Below, piece by piece: positions 1 through 10,038 of a stretch of 64,000 nucleotides of DNA (positions within the stretch are counted from its first letter, which is position 1; each line of letters begins with the position of its first letter). The position numbers and the translations under genes were made by a program. Source of the stretch: Eutreptiella sp. 'Long Island Sound 2002' (Eukaryota; Euglenozoa; Euglenophyceae; Eutreptiales; Eutreptiaceae); the NCBI GenBank assembly GCA_964036045.1, contig OZ038395.1, positions 4,355,753-4,419,752 on the forward strand, given 5' to 3'. The notes beneath the pieces are model-generated. The model was not told the DNA's origin. It was given only the letters and a program-made list of their open reading frames with translations, and did not search any database.

Positions 1-44
1 ACCCGAATGTTCCATTGCCGGTGGCACAGCTCATAACAAACCCT

Positions 45-745
45 CTACAGCTGGTACAACCTCTGGGAGTGCACCCTGACACGCTCCATAAGCTCACCCT
101 TCCCCCCGCTGACACCCAAACCATGCTTCCTACAAATGGCCTTAAACTCAACTTTAGTCCAGTCATGCAATTTCCCCCTCTCCATTGCCTTCAACACTGC
201 CTCATCCACATCATACGCGAACACCATCTGCAAGGCAAGGTTGGAAGAGATAGAGGGGTCAGCTGATGGGTTACGAAGGTCAGGAGAGGAGCTACTGGCA
301 ACTTCACTTGGCAGCTCCAAATCCTCGTCCTCACCTCAACTGCATGCCCTTGCTTCCGTTTGCGCGGGCGGAAAGGGCTCTTCCGGAGATCATCAAACAC
401 CTCAAAGGGGCCCCAATCCTCTGGTGCCTCCCCATTGCACCTTACCCACAGCGTCTCACACATGCGCTCCGTGCTTTGGCCAAAGTCAGTAGCCGTCACG
501 TAGATAAATACTCTCTCACACGAACACGAGCTTGCCTCAACCCAATCCTCCACTGTAGCACTACCATCCCACTGAGTTCCATTGAAGCATGTTTGGACAT
601 CTTCAATCAGACTGCGAAGAAACTTCATCGGGCTACCCTTGATGAGGCTACTCCCTACGTCAACACCCAACGATTCCTCCCACCCCCCTGGAATGACATG
701 ACGCATGGCGTGCAACAGCTGTGTGCACATCACGTTCATCAAACC
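45..745 (-). CDS. SAP-domain protein, 3' exons (5' part not resolved)
   Basis: Two exons on the minus strand join in phase: 745-335 (137 codons), then 227-45 (60 residues plus stop). The intron 334-228 has donor GAG|GTGAGG and a pyrimidine-rich acceptor ending TTGCAG. The last exon encodes a SAP motif, the DNA-binding helix-turn-helix of chromatin and repair proteins: hydrophobic residues, then ICRKHGLGVSGGKGELMERV near the C-terminus. A basic patch (RPRKRKQ) just before the splice site could be a nuclear signal. The rest of the upstream exon matches no family I recognise. The acceptor at 746 is weak, so the exon may begin further up, and the N-terminus is not identified. A nuclear, nucleic-acid-binding role is inferred from SAP only. 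Ku70 also ends in a SAP domain, but I see no Ku core here. Confidence 0.6.
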
Positions 746-805
746 CTGGACGGCGGTGACCCGTGCCCCCTTGATCGCTTGAACTTTCTTGCTTGTGGCA
801 CATAA

Positions 806-1050
806 CTCCTGCCGCCTGGGGGGTCCCCACCGCTTCAGAGCGGGGGGATAAATCAGAAGTGGCCCACAAGTGGGCAAGTTGGCTACATTACCCCTGCCGC
901 CTAGGGGTTCCCCACCGCTTCAAAGCGCACACAAGTGGGCAAGGTGGCTACATTACCCCTGCCGCCTAGGGGTCCCCACCGCTTCAGAGCGTGGGAATAA
1001 ATCAGAAGTGGCCCACAAGTGGGCAAGGTGGCTACATAAACCCTTTTTGT
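806..1050. repeat. Tandem repeat, 3 copies, 65-82 bp unit
   Basis: Three consecutive units carry CCTGCCGCCTAGGGGT, then CCCCACCGCTTCAGAGCG, then CACAAGTGGGCAAGGTGGC. The middle copy lacks an inner segment of about 20 bp (ATAAATCAGAAGTGGCC) that the outer copies have. It lies directly upstream of the SAP-protein exons. Confidence 0.8.
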
Positions 1051-1450
1051 GGTGCCCAAAAGAGGGCGGAATTGCTACGTAGCCCCTGCTTTCTTGGCGA
1101 TCCCCAAAAAGGGGGGATAGACATGGCCCACGTTGGGCCAGCGCAAAAAGGCCTCTAGGGGCAGTCCTTAAGGGCGGTCCTTAACAAAAAGAAATCTCGT
1201 CCCTTGAGGACCCCCCTGCTGTTGGGGGGATGGACCAGCCCGTGTTAGGACAGGGGGGGGGGGGCTGACCACATCCACACCTGACCACAACTGCCCGGAC
1301 CGTCGCAGCCCAACAGCGCGTGTGCAGTCCAACGAGCACCAGGTCATGAACGTGTGGTCTGCCGGTTTGGGGGTGCGCACGCCCCGCCCTCGTCGACAAT
1401 GACTGCATGGCACCACATGCACTGCCAACGCCCCCCCCCCCCCCGCCCCC

Positions 1451-1483
<33 letters not shown>

Positions 1484-2508
1484 CACAACACAACACAATG
1501 ACTGCACTGCGTACCGCACACCTAACACACTTGGGGGGCTCATCCACAACAACTGCCTTTTGCTGTGTTCCGTAGAACAGGCCAGACCACTGTGAGCCAA
1601 GCCATCATCCCCTGATCCCCTTAGCCCCTATTGGCCTCCCTGAACCCCCCCCCCCCCCCGGATCATGTGTGTGGACGCTACGATTACGAAAGTTGAACAT
1701 CCGCATCCGCTCGTTGCACATGCCACAGGGCCATGCACCGGAAGTAATCAAGGCCCGAGCCATCCCAAATCAGTACAGCCAAGCAACTGATCGGCTACCG
1801 CCCCCGGTCTGCACCCCATGGCCCTGGCTTACACTTACGGGAGACCGAAATGCCATTACCAACAAAATGTGTGTGTGTGTGTGTGTGTGTGTGTGTCTGC
1901 GCACGTGTTGTATGTGGATGTGGATGACCACGTGCAAGTGCATGCCCATGGGGTCGGTGGCCTAGAGACACTTCTGCGTCGTTTTGGACGTGATGCAACG
2001 GTGCCGATGAGGCAGTGGGAACGCGAATCCTGCGGCGGCCAATTTGGGTAATAATCGTGGAACAGGGGAAAGTGTGCCCTCTGTGACCCGTTTTGAATGG
2101 GGAGTGGGTATTGCAGCGTTTTTGTCCGTTTTGAGTATTGCGCCTCCGTGCCACTGCTGTGCGCTTTGGCTCCTCCGGGTGACTGTGTTTGTCTGGAGTG
2201 CACTGACACAGCAATCCCCGTGTGCAAATCACATTCAAGGGCACTTCACCGAGGGCACTTCAACTTCAACAGCTGCACTTCAACGAGGGCGGTCGAGCAC
2301 CCCGTTTGTGACAACCACACTTTCACCTTCCGCCACCCCAGGCCATCGTTTGACTCACCCAAACTTGAGGAAAATTACTGCGGTGCTAATTACCCCACCG
2401 CTACTTACCCTTCCCCTGCAGCGGCTGCGGCGCACGTGCGGCGCGCAGGAAGCGTTCCCGGTGACGCGCGCGCATGACCCCTGCTTTACTCACAGCGGCA
2501 CTGCTGAA
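1051..2508. other. Non-coding stretch with microsatellites
   Basis: No convincing gene. It holds a (CA)n tract at about 1453-1498, a (TG)n tract at about 1868-1894 and several G or C runs of 10-16. Open frames over these tracts encode only His-Thr or Cys-Val repeats. Confidence 0.7.
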
Positions 2509-5500
2509 TCATGCGGTCTGACCATCGCCGACGAAGGGCCACAGTGCCGTGATGCGTGCGAGTGACTGCGGGCACACTGCGAACATGTCCCGCCGGTCCA
2601 CTCCCCCTTTTGCCCTGCCTTCCCGGTCTCGCACCCCTGGCCCGGCTTCCGGACCTTTGGCCGTCTTCAGATGGTGCAGCACGCCGCACAGAAAGTACAG
2701 GTCGGCGGTCTGGACCCCCGTTTCGTGCACCTCTTTGGAGTAGCCCGAAAGAGGCACCGTAAGTTCCGTGGCGAGCCATGACCAGTTCACGGGCCAATCT
2801 TCATGCTCCTCCTGGGGCAGAGAGGCAGGCAGGCGGGTGTGGGGGGCAGGCCTTTGCTTAGAGGGGGGGGGGGGTCCAGGGCGGGTTCCTAGTGAGGAGC
2901 CTTGTGGATGGTGCTGGGTCCTACTCAGCTGCCCGTAGGGCGGGGCTCCTTCCTACTGAGCTGACTGGCATGTGGGGCTGGATCCTACTGAGATCCCTCA
3001 CCAGGGGCAGGGGATCACCCCCAGCCCCCGCCCCCACTAAGCAAAGGCCTGGTGGGGGGGTTGCATGGGGTTCGACGCTTCCCATCAAAACGTTTTGCAA
3101 CAAAACATTTTTCTGACAAAAAATTTGCATCCGTAGTACAAACCCGCTCAGAGTCCCAGGAAAACCACAGATGACCCCAATCCTTCGCTGCACTGGGTCA
3201 CTGACTCACGAGTGCGTCACAAAAACATTTGAAAAAAAATGGGCAAATTTTTGGCAAAAATTTTTGTTGGAATACTTTTTTTTTTAGCACAGCAAAGTTA
3301 TCGAAATGAGCGGCCTGATCACGGGCATAGCGTTCATGACGAGCCGAAGTTCACCGAAGGACACCCGAGCGGTCAAGGGGTGGCACTCAATTTTTGTTGC
3401 AATACTTATGTTGGCCGGTGTGACCGGTCCCCGCTTATCTGGGCCTCCCTCTCAGGCTGAGGAGAGGGAAACAAACACTCGGATTTTGGGTGGAGGAACC
3501 TCCCGCTCCTCCACTCATGGGCTCCACGCATCCCTCGCTTGTCACTTGTTCTCCATTTCCATGTTCCCTCGCGACCCGCCCCGCGCGGTCTTCCCAAACG
3601 CACAGACCGGCAGAGAAACACGCGCACAGGGCCATGGCTGCCGCGAGAGGGCGAGCACCCGATTCACATTGCACAAACCGTCATCGGTTGGTCGCTCTGA
3701 GACACCCCGGCCACACGCGACCCCGACAGACGTGCGGTGGGGCATCACTCAAAAGTGCGTCGGCCTTGCACCAATGAGGCGTGGGGGCACCGTTTGAGGG
3801 CTGCAGCGTGAGGCGGGATGCGGCCTGCTGCGGCGGTGGGAAGGCGAGCAGGCCCGGGATTGGGATGTACCCCTCCAGCGGCGGGGGGGGGGGGGGCGCG
3901 AAGGCAAGGCTGCGCCGCAGCCCCTCGACGTGGTGGCGCAGCAGCACCTGCCCGGCCCGGACGCGCCGCCGCTCCATGGAACAGCAGCCGCGGCAGCCAC
4001 CGCGCGCGCGGGCACTCCTCGGGCGCGGTGGGCAGGACCGAGCAGCGATGTATTGGAATGGGGGGGGCCTCAATAGGTCAGGTGTGGACCCACCACTTAG
4101 CTCCAGCCGCGCCTGCCTCACGACCTTCATTGCCATCTCAGTTCCTTGATTGTGCGTGGAAGGGGGGGCAGGGGGGTCTGAAGCGCGGGGGGGGGGGGGG
4201 GCTTGGCTGGGACCCCCCCTCCTCCCAGGGTCCCCATATGGTCTCCGCCGAAGGGGGGGCCCTAAATTTCTAAGCTTCAATCCTCTTGGCACCGAAGGCG
4301 CCGAAGCAAAATTTTGGCTGTCAGCCTCAAACATTGGAAGAGGAGGGGGGGGGGGGGGGCCTGTGGGGGGGGGGTGAGGGGGGTCTAGGGAGGGGTACCC
4401 CCCCCCCTCTTCCTACCGTGTACGGCCGTTCTAATACATCCCTGCGACCGAGGCTGCCCAAACGAGAGATCCCCGCCAGATCGGACACGGCCGGCCGGGC
4501 CCGTGCAGGAAACCCGTGGGGCACGACGTGTTTGACCCCCCCGGCCGTCACTACCGGTCATTTGCTCTGCGTCTGATGCGCCCGCGTCTGCGCTGCCCGC
4601 ATTTCACTTGCGGGTCGGGGCTCGCGTGGTGGTTTGTTTTCGTGGAGATCGTGAGGACGGTCCAGCGTCTGCTGCGTGGGCCCCGCTGAAGGGGGTGTGC
4701 TGCGCATTGTGGTGAGGCAGCCGGTGGTTGAAGGGCTGTAGGAGGGTTTTCATGTGCCTTGAAATCCTTCTTTGGACACCGCAGGAGGCCCAATGGAGTT
4801 GCTGCCTGCAGTCGCTTCGGACAGCACTACGCAGGGCCTATTGGGGGGGGGCCTATTGGGGGGCCTATTGGGGGGCCTATTGGGGGGCCTATTGGGGGGC
4901 CTATTGGGGGGACTATTGGGGGGCTTATTGGGGGGCCTATTGGGGGGACTATTGGGGGGCCTATTGGGGGGCCTATTGGGGAACGGGCCGCCGACGCACC
5001 TGACACAACACCAGCGCGTAGCATGACGACACGTGAATGCCCCGGAGCCGCGGCCCGAAAGCCTGTTGGCAGAGCTGCACGAAGTCATAGACCGAGCAGA
5101 ACTCCTCGAAGCCGTACTCCGCCGTCACGGCCGTGGGGGTGCAGCTGAAGACCTGCCCCTGCGCGCTGGCGTGCACGCTCAGCATCACCACCACGTGCTG
5201 GGGGGTGGCACCTGCAGAAACGGCGGCGTGGGCCTCGCGGCGGCGGCAGCAGGTCCCGACGACGCGAAATGCGGTGAACACCGGAGGGCGGCAGGCAGCG
5301 GCATCCCTGAGGGCCGCGGTGCACGACCAGCGCAGGGGACGGATCACACGGGCGCACAGCGACTGCACGCACACCGACCTCTCGAGCCTGTTTCGAAATT
5401 TTTTGGAAAAATCAAAAAAAAATCCAAACAGAAATTTCCAAAAAGAAATTTCCATCAAATTTTCAACAAAAATTCCACAGAATACCCCAATTCATTCCCC

Positions 5501-5939
5501 CAAAATTGCAAGGATTTCCCAAACATTTCCCAAACTAATTCCCACCCAACCCCCAGCCCCTGGCCCACCCTTTTACTCAATGGAGCAGGGGCTCACTCAG
5601 CAGCGGGAGGCAGACCCCTCGGCAGCCGCACACCCGGTCATCCGCACCCCCCGCTGCGCGCCCCGCATGCATCAGGGCGCATCCGCCCACGGGGCCCAGA
5701 CCCGGTGCCCCCCTGGGCCGGGGCCGGCGCCATACCCTGCATCCGCTCCCGCCACTTGGCCAGGCTCAGCACGAGGTCCCACCGACACGCGAACTCCTCG
5801 GCAAACACCGCATGGGACCGCGCGGTCCGGGGGCTGCGGTGCGGGTGATGCCAGGGGGTCTGCGCGAGAAACGACGACACGAACGAGCTGCAGGCGGCGC
5901 CGGCGGGCTCAAAGACCAGGATGCAGACGTCGGGAAGAG
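2509..5939 (-). CDS. Multi-exon gene of unknown function (3' part)
   Basis: Minus-strand exons. (1) 5939-5648 follows the acceptor CTCTCATTCCACAG. (2) 5387-5000 follows a T-rich tract ending GAAACAG and ends CAG|GTGCGT; the phase fits exon 1 exactly (2 + 1 bases). (3) One or more exons between about 4548 and 3717; the frame reading VEGLRRSLAFAPPPPPPLEG looks coding, but its borders are tentative. (4) The terminal exon 2811-2509 follows CTGCCTCTCTGCCCCAG, encodes 100 residues and starts in phase 0. Exon 1 opens with an acceptor, so further exons lie upstream. Exon 2 is rich in Cys and hydrophobic residues; exon 4 contains QTADLYFLCGVLHHLKTAKG. I recognise no family. Strand and splicing are supported by good acceptors and matching phases; function is unknown. 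Confidence 0.5.
4043..4444. mobile_element. hAT-like MITE, family C (TIR CAGGGATGTATTAGAA)
   Basis: 402 bp. The left end CAGCGATGTATTGGAA and the inverted right end CAGGGATGTATTAGAACGGC form terminal inverted repeats. Flanks are GGACCGAG (4035-4042) and CGACCGAG (4445-4452), a 7/8 match consistent with an 8-bp hAT target duplication. Inside is a palindromic CGAAGGCGCCGAAG core next to GCTGTCAGCCTCAAA, shared with the 23.2-kb copy. It lies within the minus-strand gene, between exon-like segments. Confidence 0.75.
4837..4982. repeat. 12-bp minisatellite CCTATTGGGGGG, about 11 copies
   Basis: Perfect to near-perfect tandem units; variants carry ACTATT or CTTATT. It sits just inside the intron that starts at 4999 on the minus strand. 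Because 12 is a multiple of 3, all frames stay open as Gly-Pro-Ile or Leu-Gly repeats; these are not counted as coding. Confidence 0.95.
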
Positions 5940-6105
5940 CTGTGGAATGAGAGGGGGTGAGAGGGGTGTGGGAACGGGGGTGGTTTCGCTGGTGCAGGTC
6001 CGAATTGGGATGGGTCCGTTGGTTGGCCTCAACGGCGGTGTGGTATATGTTGTACGCGCTCCGGGAGACGGGAGGCATTTAGGGGCGGGGGGGGTGGGGG
6101 CTGCT

Positions 6106-6183
6106 GCTATGTCGTGTCACGTGCCTCGCTGTTGTGTCGTGTCATATGCCTGGCTATTGTGTGGTGTCACGTGCCTGGCTCCT
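6106..6183. repeat. 25-bp tandem repeat, 3 copies
   Basis: Units of the type GCTATTGTGTGGTGTCACGT plus GCCTG, slightly diverged. Confidence 0.8.
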
Positions 6184-6294
6184 AGCTCATGATGTGTTGT
6201 ATGCCGCGCAATGGTTCGTGTACTCGGATGAGTGGCACTTGTGTCACCTGTGCCGGCTGTGCCACCCTAACCGGGGTTATCGGAAAGTGTGCCC

Positions 6295-6326
6295 CGACAC
6301 GTGTCGTGACACGTGTCGTGACACGG
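6295..6326. repeat. Palindromic tandem ACACGTGTCGTG
   Basis: GACACGTGTC is repeated with an 11-12 bp period; each unit is self-complementary around CACGTG, an E-box-like core. No gene is visible next to it. Confidence 0.6.
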
Positions 6327-9300
6327 GGAAGCTCCACTCATTGCCCTCTGACAGCGTCTCACCTGCATGCACGTCAGGGTGTGCGGCACTTATCCCATCT
6401 CGCATGGTGTCTGCGAAACCCCCCCTTGCGCAACGTCCAGCCATGTTTCACCGCTTGACCAGCGGGCGGTCGTCATCAGGGCACCATGGATAGGCACACA
6501 ATAAGCAACTTGCACATCAGGGGTACCATAGATAGGGACACGGTGTACTAGGCACACACATGCTGAAGAACAACCTTGGGGGAGGCTGCAGATCGCCCTT
6601 GTCCTTGCATATCCGGTGGAATGTACAAAACTGTGGACCTCGCGCCCCACGTGCTCTTCGACCAGCCTTACCCCTGCACAGTACAAGAAAGTGGCCTATC
6701 GGGTCAGGATTAGAGGTGGGCGGGCATGCAACATCATTCACACGTGCTGTTGAGGCGTCGAGGAGGGCTTGTGCGGAAAGTCCCATGCGCATTGCAACCT
6801 CACAACCCTCGTGAGCTTCCTTACCCTATGCTCCTGACACGCTGTGCACGTGCATGTGTGTGTTTCGTGGAAAGAGCGGAGGCCTAGACGGGGCCCACGG
6901 GTTCCAACGACCGTACAAACCACCCATGACGCCCCCCCCCCCCCCCCCCGGAAGTAATAGTATGTTGTGCCAGCCTGGTGAAATCAAGACCGCGCTGCCG
7001 TTTGCTGCTTTAGTGTTGTGGGCACTCCGCAGTGAAGGTCATTGCCGCGTGGATCCTTAGTGTTGGCCACGACCCGCCACCATGGAGAAATAGAAACGGT
7101 GGGCCAACGCGGCGGCATTGGTGGACCCTTGCGAGTGCCGAGAAGTTGATCAATGCCGCCAACTGCCGGGAGGATGGCACACCCAACCCATTGCCTTAGG
7201 TCCGAGGAAGCGAGCCTTGGTGGTGGAGAGCGCGGTGAAGGACACACTCATAAGCATGGGTGCGTGTTATGTTGAAGACTCTTGGATGTAGGAAGCGAAA
7301 GAGATGGGTTGCATAAACCAAAAAATTGGAAACCTGGGCGCCGACAATGAGCAAGCTCGTAGGTTTGCAAGACATCTTTGAGAACTTCCATGCTACTTGG
7401 GAGGAGGTTGTGAGGCCACCAAGTGCCTTGTGGGGATACCTTGCGGAGGGGACGGACGCGGAATTGCCTGTGCGGCGCCTCGTGTGACCTACCCCGGCCC
7501 AAGTACTTGCCCTTGCCCGCCCCCGTGCCTCTCTACTGATGCGCTCCCTTGGGGGAGGGGGGGCCATCGTTGCCCTCGCCCACCCCTTTTAACCCCCATC
7601 CACGCCTTCTCGCCGAGTGCCCTCCCCCCACCGCATCCCCCCTCGCGGACACCTGGAGGGGGGTGCGCTAGGTTGGTTGGTGGGATTGCCTTTCTTTTGC
7701 GCCCATAAACATCCACCCATAAACCACTTAATCCCTCCCATGGTTCCCCGGCTATTCCTCTCGAGCCCTTGGCAAGTTGCCCTTTAACTTCTTCTTGCCA
7801 TGACCATCCCGAAGCTAAGCTCGCTTTAGGCTTGGTGCAAATGATTCGGGGGGAAAGGCTTCCGGCCGGTCCAGGCGCGGATTCCAAGGTTTTCGTCCCG
7901 TACTCCGCGTGACCACGTTCCCATATCCACTTTGAGTACGTGAAACAACCAAGAACATGGAATGGGAGAGTTCATCACAAATATCAAAGGGCACAGTATC
8001 GGGATCGCCGGGTTGTCCACTCGTGACCTAGACGACGTGGGGTGTTCAGCCATGTTGGAGGTAGGGAACTCGGCCTTTGCCAAAGTTGCAAACCCAAAAA
8101 CCTCTCGGCAACGCGCAAGATTCCAAGCCATGCAATACCTGCCACTGTGTTTGCGACCCATCCGACACCTTCTCCTTGTCGCTTGTGGGTGTGGCACATT
8201 GGGAAGTCGCAACGTAGTTGTGAGCAATCATCGTTTGTGTCACACATGAACACTGTACTCTTTGGGATCTCCATGTTTCGGAATCCATCCTATGAAAACG
8301 TTGGGAGCAAAGTTATGAGACGCTTTTGCATACTCCGGTTGACATGGCACTTTCGATGGTCGCTCAAAGTAAAAATGATGCCCCTCGCAAAACGGACGGA
8401 CTCGGAAAACGTGGACCCTCCAACCAAAGAGGAACGAGGCCACGTGCCATCCTCGAACCGTAAATGACTTTCAACCCCTGCCGGTATGGCACTTTGGTGG
8501 CACACCATTCCATATGCCGGGTGGCAAAGAAACGCCCTCCCCATCAAAACCGTGAAGGCCGACAACCTTCCGTAGCCTGTGGCACTCCTTTCGGTCTCGT
8601 CCGACACTCGTGGCTTGACGTCCGGCTCCCGTTGATATGCGGGTGTCGTAAGCACAACTAAAGTGCACCACCGATGAGAATGGAATGGCACCCGGGTATA
8701 ACCTCACGTGACCATTGCCTCGGTTCGTGTTATGTCCTCATTTGTCACCTTGTCGGTGTTCCTATTGGACACGCCACAACGGTTATTTCGTTTCATCGGT
8801 TGAGTCTCTGCGTGTTGATCATACTCACTTTGCTTTCGACGATTTTTAATGACCGGCCGTTCGCTTCAATACCCAAGTCACCGTTGGCTTGCAAATGTGA
8901 AAGAAAGCAACAAAGCGTGGGAAGTCCACAAGACTTGTTGCTGCTCACAAACGACGGGCACATTGACATGTTAATGAGACATTCCACCCTCCATTGATGA
9001 GTCTCAACGGCGAGAACTCAATGAGGCTGGTCCGTAGCATTCAAGCACGAAAAGAGAATTGCCTTGCAACCCACCTTATTGTGAACGGTACCGAAGGTGC
9101 GGGGCGGTGATCGTGCACGTTAATTACATGACGCGAAATACACGACACATTCAACGCCCCCAAGTCCGAAGGCGCATGGCATATCTTCTCCAGCCCGTGG
9201 GCGATAGATTGCGGCCATCGCAATCAATTTACGGCGATTTTGGGCGCGTCTTGTGACCAAGGAAGGGTCACTGAGCTGAGTGTGTCATTGCATCGCTAGA

Positions 9301-10038
9301 TATGAATGTCCATGCCGCCCACGAGGATACAAAACCAGCAAGGCTACAGTATCAGTTCCAGTGCGGTTTGGCTGCACCCTTTGCGGCAACCATTTCGCGA
9401 ATGTGGCACTTATGCAGGGCCTTATGCAACATGCCTCAGGAAATTGGATACTGTAGAATCTACAGTACATTTTATTTCTTGATTTATCGCCACAGATCGG
9501 ATTCTTCCCGCGTTTCAATCGAATCTGGGAATTTTTTACCATTTTTGCGATTTTTTTGCGTTTGGCATGTTTTAGAAGCGAACCATTCATGTGACATGCT
9601 CGTCTACGGAGTTGCCGCAAAAGAAGGACTGCATGTGCGTCTCCATGCTCCTCGATTCACACAAACGCACAAGAGGAAAAAGCATCAAACCATGCTATTC
9701 ATGCCAGTCAACATGCACTCCACCTGTTCACCGAGAGATGGCAAGGACGTACTTCCAATATCCCAATCCCTGCACGCACCGAACGAATAATAACAAACCA
9801 CTAATGTTGCAAGATCCCATCGAAGATCTTGGATAATCCGGGGAAGAGGATGTGCACAAGATTTTATGTTGTAACACCAAAGATCCCAAAGATGCAATCA
9901 TATGATCCACTTCACCTTACCGTTTATAGCGTCTAATGTTGCGTTCGAGACCCTACTTCGCAATGTGACACCCCCATGCGTCTCCTTGACTGTCACACAT
10001 CAAAAAGAGGAAGTCGTTCTTGGTACAATTGAGTCAAA
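6327..10038. other. No recognisable gene
   Basis: Balanced base composition with few long G runs, unlike the flanks. Open frames of 60-140 codons occur on both strands without recognisable motifs, strong splice sites or mutual consistency. About 7.5-8.3 kb on the minus strand has the most protein-like text but is broken by stops, so an old decayed element is possible. Confidence 0.5.

Noticed and set aside
45-320. Frameshift in the SAP-protein gene
   Set aside because: An intron with donor GTGAGG (334) and acceptor TTGCAG (228) explains the change of frame with matching phase.
4728-5148. Gly-Pro-Ile repeat proteins over the 12-bp minisatellite
   Set aside because: All frames are open because of the repeat, and the region is the intron after a good donor at 4999 on the minus strand.
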